Source: Prosopocoilus inquinatus | Taxonomy: Eukaryota; Arthropoda; Insecta; Coleoptera; Lucanidae | DNA length: 64,000 nt | Reading direction: 5' to 3' | Assembly (NCBI GenBank): GCA_036172665.1 | Contig: CM069871.1 | Coordinates: forward strand, 5,022,001 to 5,086,000 | Shown: in pieces, positions 45,477-59,269 of the stretch | How positions within the stretch are numbered: position 1 is the first letter of the stretch | How the letters are laid out: the number at the start of each line of letters is the position of its first letter | Translations under genes and position numbers: made by a program | The notes under the pieces: model-generated | Told to the model about the DNA's origin: nothing | The model's database searches: none | The model's input: the letters and a program-made list of their open reading frames with translations, nothing else

Positions 45477-46690
45477 CTGAAACAAAATTGTTTGACTCAG
45501 TTCAAAATTAAAAAAGAAAAAAAAATCGGATTTAATTTAATTCGTTTAAATACAATAACTCCAAGAAAAAAATGCGTGTTATAAATAAATAGGAGTAATA
45601 ATCTATATCTCTTGACTCCACCTCCAACCAATTTGATTCCAAGATTATTCAACTTATCGAAGTTCGACTGTACGAGTATGATCCTCTCTGGAATATAAAA
45701 TAAACCAGCCGATTACATTTACATTCCGCATTCATTCGCATTTAAATCCTATCTATACGTTAAAAGAGAAGTCAAGAAACTATCTTCTCGAAGGAAACAT
45801 CAACGAATTCGTTTGATTGTCATGCAAGCCATGAGTTTCGAACACAATCAATCATCAAGTTTCTCACAGCAAGGCAAACTTGGGATCCAGCAAGCATTCT
45901 TGGTGAGTCAACTCTCGAGAACAATGAAGGTTATCTGCCAGTGCGTTATTCAGCGGAAAGCATAATCACCGCTGCCCAATAATTGTTTATCTTGCTCAAT
46001 TGCGTTTTACATAACGAAACGTTTCCACGTACTATATAGGTACACCCCCGGCCTTCACGAATGCGATTCGTATTTCAAATTTCTCAAACATGGTCTCGGT
46101 ATTGAGTTTCTAAAGTCTGTATGTACAAAACAGAAAGAGTATAATAAAAAAAAAAAACACCTGGCTTCAATGATGATGATAAGGAAAGGAAAGGAAATTC
46201 CGCGTGCACTTTTAATACGACGGCAAACGACCTTGAATTGAATGTTATTTAAGTTAGTAGAAACGAACCTTAATAATTGTTTAAAATGCAATGTTTATAT
46301 AGAGCAGCTAATTATTAAAATTAAAATACAGAATGACTATAAAATTGGTGGAAGATGTTAACTTTTTAACTAAATTTCTGGCCTTGATCTTGCAGCTATA
46401 AAATTCCAAATCCTGATCATCTCTGTCTCGCTGTGTCATGCATCAAACTATTTGGGGCCTCCCAATTTCAAGTTTGTTCATAATTTCTGAAATTTTTATA
46501 TTATGGGGGGCACAAGCCTACGAATCCATTGAGTAATTTGCGTTTTCTTCTTCGGATTACCAAATACTGGAAACCATCTTTTCTTCTTATGACATGGCTA
46601 CGAATGAATTTTCCATTTTGATATGTAACTTGCATGCTCTATTTTTTTTTTTTTTTTTTTAGAAAGCTGATTTACTTGCTTCTGGTTCCA
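45477..46690. other. Intron 1, unique DNA upstream of exon 2
   Basis: No exon seen. A search for ATG-Ser-Trp-type codons on the minus strand found none. A poly-T run of about 20 lies at 46641-46660. Confidence 0.6.
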
Positions 46691-49200
46691 TCCGGAATAC
46701 TCGGAGTATTCTTTCTTAGGAAGTTATTTAAAGATCTCGTCGCCATTCCTAGATTTACAACGCTTTTGCAGAATCTGTTGTGGTGACCAGTCCTCCGAAT
46801 CTTCTTGAATGGGTCTCTTCTTACGTTCCCTCCACCAATTGTAAGACTCCTCCTCTCCCAGACCAGCTATACTGACGATCCAAGTTTTGGTTTTGGGTAT
46901 CATGATGAGAAAACCACCACTTCTTCTTCTTCTATGCAATGACGTTCAGAGAGTAATTCATGCATTCTTCTTATTTTCTTCTTCTTTCTTGTCTCCACTG
47001 TCTATTATGAGGCCATTCCTCTCCCAAATCAAATGCGCTGAGGGCCTTTGAGTCTATTTCTTCTTCTACCATGGGTCGTTCAGAGTGATTTGATGATTTT
47101 CTTTTCTCTTCTTCCTCTCCCCTCTCTCCTATGCCAATTGTACTGAAGAACCAAGTTCGCTTCTGCGTGTCGTAATGGCGAATATTATTTTTCCATATTT
47201 TATTCACTATCACCATTGCGACTTCGGTTATCACATTAATCTTCTTCATGGTGGTTCATTTGGTCCATGTGCGTGAGCCTCACACAAATTCTTCTTCACA
47301 ATTTCTACTTTCTTCTTCTTTAGGAAAGTGGATTCTCAACAAATCCTTCTTTTTCCTTTACATATAAATGGTGATTGATGAAACCGTTTGCAAAGGATCT
47401 AAAAAAGTTTTGACAACGTCGACAGTTTACTTTGTTTAAAACAGAAATTTGCAAAATTTATGAGAAGCAAGAACTTAAGGATGACGTGTTATTTGTGGAA
47501 TCTTAAACTATCAAATTTTTACACCAAGAATTGGAAAAAAAATGACTAATAAGAATTGTCAGGATGGAAAGCCTTCGAGCCTGCGGTATTTGGTTTTTTT
47601 TAGGAAACAAAAAAGCTGTCATTTGCACCACCTTAGTAAAAATAATAACCTTGTCGTAAGCTAAGATGTCGATCATCACTCGAGATTTTTCTTCATTCTC
47701 ATTTGAAGCTTTTTTTATCTGGAGGCAGTTGGATGCCAAAGTGACCAACAGGGCCAAGATATTTGTACAATTAGAGGGTCCTACACCATACGATGATAGG
47801 AGCAAAGAGGCAAGAGACAAACAAGTGTTTGGTAAATTTGAAATAGAAATATAACTTTAAGTTGTTGGGTTCTTGAAGATTTCTGCGGCCATTTTCAACC
47901 TCAGCAGAACAAAAAAAAAACAAATAAACAAGTTATTTTGGCACATGTTACATCCAAAAAGTTTAAAAATTTGTTGGCATTCCTCCTGCTACAATTAAGA
48001 TTTAAGAAGAACTAAGATTCTGTTTAATGCGAAGTAATGGTCTTGCTACTTTTTGTTTATAGTAGACCATCAACAGCGCTATTATTGGTTTGGGTACTTT
48101 CAATTTGGAATGTTTCTTCTGCCAAAGACACTGATGACTTGGACTCAAGTTTCAAAAAAGACTGCTTGTTTGGACAGGGCACAAACGTTCGGTTCTTTTC
48201 TGACTTGAGACGGTTTGGAGAAAGTTCTTCCATTCTAATACAAACACTGATGTTGGTTAAGCATAATTTCTAGATTAGAAAGCTAGACGGTATGGACCCT
48301 CTTCTTCCATAAAAATGACCCAATTGGACTGTGTCCAATGATTTGATGCAGAGAGCGATTTAATAACCGACCGTGCTGCTTTTTCTCTCTATTCGTGAGC
48401 AACGTGGATATCTTAACTAGAAAATGTATCTTCAGTTCTTATAGAAATCTTTGTTTTTTTTTTGACTGTGATGGCGATCCATTTGGGTGACATTGGAGGG
48501 TAGCTTTTTCTTTTTTTCCTTCTTTCTTCTCAATATAGATGACTCTCTATAAAGTGACGCCATTACAATTTTAAAATTTAATAAAAAATTATTTTAGAGT
48601 TAGTTGTTACGTGTTCCCTTAACCATCAGCATTAAGTCTCTCTTCATTCTGCTCAAAAGGAAATATAAAAACAGGGTCTTCATGTTACCAAGCTAACCAA
48701 AAAATGACCATGCAAATGACGACAGTGGCAACAACCCAGAATGTGGTTTCCCTAACAATTCAACTCTTCGCCCCCTCAAGAGAAAATGCAAAAAACACTT
48801 TTCAGTACCATGTTTTTTAAGATTCACAAGGGAGAGGTGAAATGATGGGAAATCAAAAAATTCCTTGGTGACTTTGATATAGCTTACTAGTTAATCTAGT
48901 TATGTTCTCTTCCACTTCGTCTCGTCATCTCTTCCTCGGTCTTCTTTACTCTAAGCCATAATGGAATCGTGCTTTTCCATATTTTGCGATATTTTCTGCT
49001 ATCAATTCATCCTCTACTTCTCCAAACCTTTTTTTCCCATATCTTTCTGTATCCTCTTTTACATTTGGACCTATCATCCTCGTCTGTATTCTTTTCAGAT
49101 CTTCTCCTCTTCTGTTTATTGTTGTTTCTTGATAATTTAGAAGACGTACAACTGTCTTCACAACTTCTCTTCTGCCCTGGAATCCACCTAGAAAGACTGT
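46690..49200. repeat. CTTCTT-rich, highly degenerate repeat region
   Basis: Segments such as CCAATTGTA-GA, CCTCTCCCA, CGATCCAAGTTTTGG / GAACCAAGTTCGC and TTCTTCTTCT recur between 46.75 and 47.35 kb at roughly 200-250 bp, and looser echoes continue to about 49.2 kb. The ORFs here are short, on both strands and without domains. The repeat call is by eye. Confidence 0.5.
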
Positions 49201-51250
49201 TTATCTATAGATTCTCGAACATTTTGGAGAAGGCTTTGTATAAGTGCACCACCATGTACTGATCATCTACCATTAAGATGCGCTGAGTCACAAACACATC
49301 GACTGGAATGTTTCCCTGTCAAAAAAATTACAACTCTTTTCTCTCATCTTATAAAAAATTTTATTGCAAACCGTTTTTGATCTTACACTCTAACGTGAAA
49401 GGTTGTCACTTTGGTACTGGTGGAAAACGTCCAATCCCTTAGCGAGGACGATGGTTTTAAACATGAAGACTTGATAAGGTATGTTATTTATACTTGTTAA
49501 GGATTTGAAATTTTTCAATTGGCAGCAGCATTGGACGAAGCGTGTTTCCCAAAGAATCAAAACATGTGATTTTGAATGGTGATGAACGAGCAAGGGTTTA
49601 CGTCAATTGAATAAATGGCGGGGAAAATTGTTGGGAAAGTATTTTTAAGTCTTCTGTGAACTCTGACAACAAAACCAATACTCAAAATATGATGCCCTAT
49701 CTGAAAATGGAATGATTTGAGTAGGTAGTCCTTTACTTTATCCTAACGTAAGCACTGCTGACGATAGCTTGAATGGTTTTGATGATATTTAAATGAAATT
49801 ATTAGACCAAAGTACTTGGCCAAAAGAGTAAATGTAGTACTTTCTGCTTCTAAACCGCAACGTACTTTTAAAACTTAGTTGTTGAAGTTAGAATCAGAAT
49901 CCTTAGGAGCAGATTATCAAGGATGTCTATTACATATTTAATTAAATTTTAGATTAGATTGCAATGTCGAGTGGAAAATGTAGAAATGCGAATGACCTTA
50001 ACGTAGAGCATTATTCGTAGAAAATAATTTTTCTATTTGCCTTCAACGAAGTAATAAATTTGTTTTCCAATTGAGATTGGGGGAGGGTGGGTCCCTAAAG
50101 TTTCATTAATGATTTAGTACGAGGATATGAACATCCTGCGGGCGCTTTTACGTTTGTGACTCATTCAATAAGAGCAATTATGTTCACATATAAGCAAGAG
50201 CAGGTATTGTATCCACATGCTTTGACGACATCCCCGATAAGTTAGAAACACCTGCGGAATATTTGTCGTCTGGTTACAAAGAGCTTAGGTGGAATGGTGC
50301 GTATTATACAAAGAGGCCGTATTTCTCTTCGTTTCCGTGCCAACAAAAAAAAAAAATAACAACAAAACTTGAAATTCAGGATTTCGCCGCCGCGTACACT
50401 ATGGCGACATATTTTAACAACATCGGGTCATATACTTACTAAACACGCCTCTGGGGACCCATCACTGCGCAAAGACCGTCACCTTTTATGGTATGTATTC
50501 AAATGTCAAAACAGTTACATTTTAAATGAATTTTCCTTAAAATAGCCTCCTCATAAACAAATAATCAAACATTCCCATGCTGGACGGGCCCCGGGCCAGA
50601 AGATAACAGGAGGAGGATTCCACAAATAAGAATGTGAGAATAAATTCTTCTTTCTGTTTGCGCAGAAACAATACAGAAGTGTGCAAAGACTGAGATAAGA
50701 TTAAAACCAAGTTAATTTCAATTAACTCCGGCCGCAACGGCTTAATTAACTTTATGATTTATCGGCTGCAGCGTTCTTTATTTATGTCGGCGTCAAGTTG
50801 TTATTTACAGACGGCGAACTGCAATTTATGTCGATTTTATTTACCTAACAGCATAATCTAGTTTGCACTTCTCGGCTCACAGTATCAATAGAACAAGTGA
50901 GAACAAAGTGAATACACTGCAGCTCGATTGGAGATAGTTTTTCTGAATTTGAGAATACAATAAGCCTTTGTTAAACTTCATTTTTATCATATACATACGT
51001 ACAAATACCGATTAGTAACTTTACGTCCGGAATTATCATTTTATTATGCTAAGTCTTTGGCCATTATATTCACAGTTCAATTTTAGGTTTCATTCCAATT
51101 TTAGAAAGTCGATTCGTAATCACCCAGCATAGAAGAATCGATTCGATAAAAGATTTCAAGGTTTCTTCAGTCCGTCTGCCATCTGGGTACAGAAGAAGTA
51201 ATTCAATTCCTTTCAGCATCATCTCCTTTAAGAAGTCACTCCTCCATAAT
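49200..51250. other. Unique intronic DNA
   Basis: No supported gene or repeat. Around 50.57-50.60 kb a GGGCCCCGGGCC palindrome stands out as GC-rich in AT-rich DNA. Confidence 0.55.
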
Positions 51251-51269
51251 ACAATTTAATACGAATGGA

Positions 51270-54200
51270 ATCGTTAGCTTAGAATGTTCCCCTTGATTCT
51301 AGAATCGCCGCCGGTGGATAACGAAACAGCTTGCGCAGATCAATTCGAGACGTCAAGTTTCCCAAACGAGCTGCCTTATCACCATTGGCTGCAGAGTCAT
51401 TCTCAGAACCCTTGCGAGTCAATCACCACATTCTTTTCTTCTCATTTCAAGTCTAGAACTCGACTCCAAACTCGCCCCTAAGAAATTTGGTGGTAAATCG
51501 TGAAATATTCTAAAGTCTAGAATGTTCCCTTGGAATCTAGAATTGCTGCCAAAAGTTTTTCCAGTGAACAGTAAAGTAGTTTCAAGCCTCATTGGCTTCA
51601 GAATCGTCGTCAGTGAATTATGGCGCTGCCTGCTTGTAATTTCCAATGTAGAACCAAAACTAAGCATCTAGATACATCTAGAACCAAAATTAAGCATCTA
51701 GATAGGTCCCATTGACGCCTGAATCGTCTCCAAAAATTTCGACATCGGATAATGCAACATCCTGGGTATTATTTCGTATTCATTGGATGTTTTCGTTGGT
51801 CAATTCATACTTATAGCGAGAAGTCAAGCTTCCCAGACGAGTTGCCTTATCCCCATTGGGTGCAGAGTCATTCTCAGAACCCTTGCGAGTCAATCACGAC
51901 ATTCCTTTCTTCTCATTTCAAGTCTAGAACTTAAAATTGAGTTCTCCAGATAAGTTTCCTTATTCCCATCGACTCCAAAGTCGTCCCCAAGAACTTTGGT
52001 GGTAAATCGTGGAATACCCTGAAGTCTAGAATGTTCCCTTGGAATCTAGAATCGCTACCAAAAGTTTTGCCAGTGAACAGTAAAGTAGTTTCAAGCCTTA
52101 TTGCCCTCAGAATCGTCGTCAGTGAATTATGGCGCTGTCTGTTTGTAATTTCCAATGTAGAACCAAAACTAAGCATCTAGATAGGTCCCATCGACGCCAG
52201 AATCGTCCCCAAAAACTTCGACATCGGATGATACAACATCCTGGGTACTATTTCATATTCATTGAATGTTTTCATTGGTCAATTCATACTTAAAGCGAGA
52301 AGTCAAGCTTCCCAGACGAGTTGCCTTATCCCCATTGGGTGCAGAGTCATTCTCAGAACCCTTGCGAGTCAATCACGACATTCTTTTCTTCTCATTTCAA
52401 GTCTAGAACTTAAAATTGAGTTCTCCAGATAAGTTTCTTTATCCCTATCGACTCCAAAGTCGTCCCCAAGAACTTCGGTGGTAAATCGTGGAATACCCTG
52501 AAGTCTAGAATGTTCTCTTGGAATCTAGAATCGCTACCAAAAGTTTTGCCAGTGAACACTAAAGTAGTTTCAACCCTTATTCCCCTCAGAATCGTCGTCA
52601 GTGAATTATGGCGCTGTCTGTTTGTAATTTCCAATGTAGAACCAAAACTAAGCATCTAGATAGATCTAGAATCAAAACTAAGCATCTACATAGGTCCCAT
52701 CGACGCCAGAATCGTCTCCAAAAACTTCGACATCGGATGATACAACATCTGGTTACTATTTCATATTCATTGAATGTTTTCATTTCAATTCATACTTAAA
52801 GCGAGAAGTCAAGCTTCCCAGACGAGTTGCCTTATCCCCATTGGCTGCAGAGTCATTCTCAGAACTCTTGCGAGTCTATCACGACATTCTTTTCTTCTCA
52901 TTTCAAGTCTAGAACTTGTCTAGAAGTCTAGAAATTGAGTTCTCCAGATAAGTTTCCTTATCCCCATCGACTCCAAAGTCTTCCCCAAGAACTTTGATGG
53001 TGATTCTTGAAATACTCTGATGTCTAGAATGTTTCCTTGGAATCTAGAATCGCTGCCAAAAGTTTTTCCAGGGAACAGTAAAGCAGTTTCAAGCCTCTTT
53101 GCCTTCAGAATCGTCGTCAGTGAATTATGGCGTTGTCTGCTAGTAATATTTCCAGAGAACCAAAACTATGCATCCAGATAGATCCCATCGACGCCGACGC
53201 CAAAATCGTCCGCAAAAACTTTGACGACGACGGATCATGAAACAATCTGAGTACTGTTTCATGGTCATTGGACGTTCCTATTAATCATTTCGTGCTTAAA
53301 GCGAGAAGTCAAGCTTCCCAGACGAGTTGCCTTATCCCCATTGGCTGCAGAGTCATTCTCAGAACTCTTACGAGTCTATCACGACATTCTTTTCTTCTCA
53401 TTTCAAGTCTAGAACTTGTCTAGAAGTCTAGAAATTGAGTTCTCCAGATAAGTTTCCTTATCCCCATCGACTCCAAAGTCTTCCCCAAGAACTTTGATGG
53501 TGATTCTTGAAATACTCTGATGTCTAGAATGTTTCCTTGGAATCTAGAATCGCTGCCAAAAGTTTTTCCAGGGAACAGTAAAGCAGTTTCAAGCCTCTTT
53601 GCCTTCAGAATCGTCGTCAGTGAATTATGGCGTTGTCTGCTAGTAATATTTCCAGAGAACCAAAACTATGCATCCAGATAGATCCCATCGACGCCGACGC
53701 CAAAATCGTCCGCAAAAACTTTGACGACGACGGATCATGAAACAATCTGAGTACTGTTTCATGGTCATTGGACGTTCCTATTAATCATTTCGTGCTTAAA
53801 GCGAGAAGTCAAGCTTACCAGACGAGTTGCCTTACCTCCATTGGCTGCAGAGCTTCTGTGCTTCTCATTTCAAGCTTAGAACCTAAAACTGAGATTCTCA
53901 GACAACGTTCTTTATTCAAATCGACTCCGGAATCGCCCCAAAAAAGTTTGGTAGTGAATCGTGATGAATCGTGGATACCATTTCACGTCTAGCACGTCTA
54001 GAATGTTCCCTTGGAGCTTAGACCGCTGTCAAAAAAATTTCCAGGGGATGGTGAAATAGCTTCTCGCCTCTTCGCCTTCAGAACCATTGTTAGAAGCTTT
54101 ACTGATGAATAGAACCAAAACCAAACATCCAGTTAAACCCCGTCGATTCCGGAATCGTCCCCAACACTTTGACATTGGTTGGACCATGTAACATCCTGCA

Positions 54201-54310
54201 TCCTATTTCATGTTCTTTGAACGTTCCATTTAAAAAAGTTTTTTCAATGCATAATGAAACAATGTGAAGGCCTTTTCATGCCCAAAACGAAAAGAGTACT
54301 TGCCCTATTC
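51270..54310. repeat. Tandem array, unit about 480-506 bp, 6 copies
   Basis: AGCGAGAAGTCAAGCTTCCC lies at 51815, 52294, 52800, 53300 and 53800, with a decayed copy near 51343. Spacings are 479, 506, 500 and 500. The units starting at 52800 and 53300 are almost identical across 500 bp, so they arose by recent duplication; outer copies are more diverged. TCTAGA and TCTAGAATGTTCC motifs recur in each unit. ORFs on either strand repeat with the unit and are not gene-like. Confidence 0.95.
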
Positions 54311-56480
54311 CCAGAATCGTTATCAGGAAGCCAAAACATAATTCCATGCCGACAAAAAAAAGCCAAGTTTCCCAAATGAGTTGTTTTGTCCGCAACTCAC
54401 TTTAAAATCTTCTTTAGAAACTTTGCTTTGTTGGTATTGAAGGAAGACTTTGGAAGCGTACTCAGAATCTTCATCTTCATACCATTTTATATGCAAAATT
54501 AAAACTTGCTCTAAAAATATTGATTCTGTATAACTACTTCATGCTTGGAACAAATCCAAATCTCCTGGACCAGTTTTCTTATCCTCGACGACTCCAGAAT
54601 TGTAAACTTTTTATGTTATCCTAGCCCCTGCAACGCCAAACTTCTTCACATTTTGCACATGTGGTCTTTGTCAGCATGTTTCCTCGAATATATTTCCGTC
54701 TTTGTCCGGCTATTGCGCAAATTTGTTTTTTCCCATTTGCAAATAGCCGACTGGAATGTCTAGAACAACTAGATATTGTCAGACATTCCGAAGTAGTTGA
54801 AAATTATATCTATCTATGTTCAGTAAACAGTACAAACAGCTGTACAAAGGATGCTCTGGAAGATCCACTGCGATTAAAAACGATTTGCAACAAAATTTTT
54901 TGAAAAAAAAAAATTCAAATGAAAGAAATGATATAAAATCCAAACAGCAAACGGACATGTACAATGATGCTCACCATAAACGATAGCATTTGACAGTTTC
55001 GTAGTTTGTTCTTAAGGGTGTGGTTCGCATGCAGGAGTATCATTTAAGTTGAGCGTCGTAGTACATACAACGCAGGAGAAAGAAATCAAACTACGAGTAC
55101 TTTTTATTTTAAAAATAGAAGAAAAAAATCAGTAAGAACAATTTGGTACTTATTTTCAAAACCATTATTGTCCACAAGCGCTGCTCAATTTTCTAGGGGA
55201 CAATTTTTCAAAAATCAAAACGACTGGCAAGCCTGCGCATTTTATCCACAATACGAAAAAGGAAAGTACTTATTACATTATACAATGCGTTCATAATTAA
55301 AACCAATTAGCATATGTAGATTGTTGAATAGCACTTTCCAAGATTAAGCCTGGCGTTTTTTTTTTTTTTTTTTTCAAAGAAGAAACAATCTTTCGCTCTC
55401 TTTACTTGGATTTCGCGTGTTTTCTCTATTTTTTTTTTCTTTTAATTATCGTCGTCATCTACGCCTCCGGTTAATACGACATTGTTTGTTTGTTTTTTTT
55501 TCTTCGCCGGATTAAACTCAAATGAACCATTACATCTGATGTGACGATACGCTGGCAAATAAACAACTTTGTGTAAAAAAAAAGTGTCTGTGTGAACCTC
55601 GCTGACACAAAAACACAAAAATGAAAGAATTTTTATACGAAGTTCGTGGAGGTTAAGCCCGAAACGAACCGTTAAACTTCTGTGAAATTACGCACCACAG
55701 TAATTTATTACAAATCGTGAAGGTTATGAACCCGGCATTTATTTACAACGCCGGTTTTGTTGATTGTATTAATTAATTAACTAATGCGCAGATAGCGTAA
55801 CGTGTGTATCAGCAACATTTCTTTTTCTTTTACGAATGTACGATCACGCTCGATGAAAACGCGACAGAGACGTCATCCTGTCTTTACTGTCATAAGGGAC
55901 ATGAAGTCCGCGAGTGAAATCGTTTTAATTGAGCATGATAGTACCGTGTAGGGGTGACTGGTGTGGTCAGGCGTTTAATTCGATTTTTCACCACCCGCTT
56001 AAAATAGAATTACATAAAAGGAGAGTTTTTCCACTTAATTACACAAATGTAACATGAAATGGCCCTATTTCGTCACATCAAAAAATAAACAGAAAAAAAA
56101 AGGATAAACAAAGACATCGTATTTTAATGAAGCGTGAAATTGCTGAAGATAACTAAAGTGATGAAACGTACTGTAATTTTGATAACATAGATGTATGTCT
56201 TTTTTTTGTTTGTTTAATTTGAATCGAATTTTTTGTCGTGTAAGTTAAACGATACTTCCGGTTGTTTAGTTGTGCGCAAAAATGTTTCTGGTTTTAAACG
56301 AAACCGCCTCGAATCGATTAGGTTTTACATTGAACCGTACCGGAACGAACCCGACGAGTATTTCCCAACATACCTTTACCTAAATATTTTGGCAATTTAT
56401 TGTCGTAACGGGACAAGTTTCTTCTTTTTTCCAGCCAACATCAAGGCAAATATTTATTCTGAAGGTCTTTGTTCTGCTAA
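54310..56480. other. Unique intronic DNA
   Basis: No exon seen. Poly-T runs occur at 55361-55374 and near 55430. The ORF at 56233-56598 (121 codons) runs into the A-rich array and ends in poly-Lys, so it is not credible. Confidence 0.6.
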
Positions 56481-56489
56481 TATTCACGT

Positions 56490-59200
56490 TTATCGACCAA
56501 TCAAAATAAAAAAAAAAATACAATTATTGAAACAGATCGAAAAAAAAATAGATGACAATCGAGTAAAACAAAGAAAAATAACAAATAAAAACAAATAACG
56601 ATGGACTAACGAAGAACAATCAAAATAAAAAAAATGACAAAACTGATCGAAAAAAAATAGATAACAATCGAGTAAAACAAAGAATAATAACAAATAAAAA
56701 CAAATAACGATGGACTAACGAAGAACAATCAAAATAAAAAAAAATGACAATTAAAACTGATCGAAAAAAAAAATAGATAACAATCGACTAAAACAAAGAA
56801 AAATAACAAATAACGAATAAGAACAAATAACGACGGACTAACGAAGAAATTAATAACAATGACAATCGGAAAATGAAAAAATAAATCAACTGGTAAAAAA
56901 AAACAAAAAGAGACAGATATGAATGAACGAATATAAATGGCGGCAGGTAAGTGAAAAAATAAATAAATGGTAAACGCCTGATCACAGCTAATAATAACTT
57001 ACAAAAAAAAAAACAAAAAAAAAATGTCGACCAACGACGAAAGAAACGAGTAAAAAACAAATAATCTCGGACGAGTGAAAAAATATTAATGGATACGATA
57101 ACCAATTAAAAAGAAAACAAAAGACAATCGACCAATCAAAACGAAAAATGCCAATCAGCCAATCGAGAAAAACAGATGCCAATCGATTAATAAAGAAATA
57201 TAACGAATAAGAACTAATAATGATGAACTAATGAAGAAATGACCGAAAAGTGAAATGAAATAATAAAAAATAAAAGGCAAACGACTGATGAGAAACAAAA
57301 ATGACAACCAATCAAAAGAGGCAACCGACAAATGAAGAAAAGTAAATGAGAGTCAATTGATAAGAAACATAATGAAATCGTTAAACGAATAAAAATAACA
57401 AGGCACGAATATAATGGCGATAGGTAAGTGAAAAAATCAATAAATGGTGAACGCCTGATCACAGCTAATCAAAAAAAAAGAAAAAACATAAAATGTCGAC
57501 CAATAAAAGAAACGAGTAAAAAAAATAAATGGAGATAGTGATAAGCAATTAAGAAGGAAACAAAAGACAATCGATCGATCAAAATGAAAAATGCCAATCG
57601 ACAAAAAATAGATGACAATCGATCAATAAAGAAAGATAACGAATAAGGACAAATAACGATGAATTAATGAAGGCAACCGCTGAGTGAAAAAAAAAATAAT
57701 AAATGAAGACAGCGGCAGCCAATCAAGAAGAAAACACAAGAAGAAATAAAAAATGACTAGCAGTGAAAATAAACTAATCGAGAAAAATAGATGAAAATCG
57801 ACTAATAGAGGAAGATAACGAATAAAAATAAATCAAGGATAGACCAATGAAGAAATTAAGTGCAAACAGGCAAATGGAAAAATATATAAAAAGCCATCAA
57901 GTAATGAAAACAAAAGAATGACAAGCAGTCAGAAAAAAAAAGACAAATGAAGAAAAATATACGAGTCAATGTATCAACAAAAATAAAGAAAAGCGACGTT
58001 TAATGTAAATGACCAGGAAGTATAAAAATAAATAAATGGTGAACCACTGGTCACAGTTAATCGAAAAACAAACAAAAAAAAAACAATGTCGACCAATAAA
58101 CAAACGAATAAAAAAATAAACGGTTATGAAGAAATGAAAAAAGAAATAAGGAGGCAGTGATAAACAATCAAGAAGAAAACAAAAGACAGTCGACCAATGA
58201 CAATGAAAAATGACAATCGACTAATCTAGAAAAACAGTCGACAATCGACTGAAAGAGGAAAATAACGAATAAAAATAAATAAGGATTTAGTCGATCCTCT
58301 TTCAGTCGATTGTCGACTGTTTTTCTAGATTAATCGATTGTCATTTTTCATTGTCATTGGTCGGCTGTCTTTTGTTTTCTTCTTGATTGTTTATCACTGC
58401 CTCCTTAATTATTTATTTTTTCATTTCTTCATAATCGTTCTTTTTTTCGTTTTTTTTTATTAGTCGACATTGTTTAATTTAATTTTTCGATTAACTGTGA
58501 TCAGTCGTTTACCATTTTTATTTTATTTTTTACTTCCTCGTCATTTACATTAAACCATTGTTACTTTTGGGCGTCGCTTTTCTTTATTTTTAATTCTATA
58601 TTTTTAATGAAGAAATAAGTTAATAAGTAAGAATCGGCAAACGAAAAAATAAATAGAAAGCAACAGACCGGCGATTAAAAATAAAAAATAAATGACAAGC
58701 TATCAGAAGAGACAGAACAAAATAAACGAAATTACGAAAGTCAATTGATAAACAAAAATTAAGGAAATCGATTAACAAAGGAAAACAACGAATGAAAGTA
58801 ACAAGGGACTAATATAAAGGGCGATCTGTAATTGGAGAAGAAAAAAAAAGCCACATTAGAGGCAGCCGATTGATGAAAAAATAAAACAAAAAAAGACAAT
58901 GTCGACCGATAAAAAACGAATAAAAAATGAAAAATAAGGGATTAAAGAGAAAATTATTGATAAAAAATGGAAAACAGACAACCAATTCAAAGAAAAACAA
59001 AAGACAATCAACCGATCAAAATTAAAAATGACCATCACGTGTTCTAGAAATATAAATGAAAATCGACTAATAGAGAAGAAAAATGAGAAAGAATGGATAA
59101 ATCAGTAAATAAGTAAATGACGACATACAGCTGATGAAGAAAAAAATTACAACCAACAAAAACCGACGAAGGAAAATAAATGCAAATTTAATAAAATAAG
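56490..59200. repeat. A-rich degenerate tandem array
   Basis: Units of roughly 110-130 bp contain GACAATCGAC, AGATAACAATCGAGTAAAAC, AATAACAAATAAAAACAAAT and GATGGACTAACGAAGAA. The first three units (56.5-56.85 kb) are the most alike. A longer second-level block (CCATCAGTGAAAAAATAAAT / GGTGAACGCCTGATCACAGC, ATGTCGACCAATAAA) recurs near 56960, 57436 and 58030. Confidence 0.85.
57980..58591. repeat. Long inverted repeat (hairpin), arms about 280 bp, loop about 35 nt
   Basis: The left arm, about 57980-58259, ends CAATCGACTGAAAGAGGA. The right arm starts at 58295 with TCCTCTTTCAGTCGATTG and runs to about 58591, inverting the left arm in order: TAGTCGAC, TGATTGTTTATCACTGCCTC, CATTTCTTCATAA, TTAACTGTGA, TTACATTAAA and GTCGCTTTTCTTTATTTTT. 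One indel of about 22 nt is visible near the outer end. By eye the inner 130 bp match almost perfectly. The right arm is the only T-rich stretch in an A-rich array. Confidence 0.92.
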
Positions 59201-59269
59201 AAAGTATTCGTTCTGTCACGTTTCTTAACGAATCCCCTTGCTTAGAATCTACCTTAATATTATTCGGCG

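Noticed and set aside
51284..52799. Repeated minus-strand ORFs of about 81 codons, alike in successive units
   Set aside because: The similarity follows from the 500-bp satellite; frames are lost in the other units, so no sign of selection for protein.
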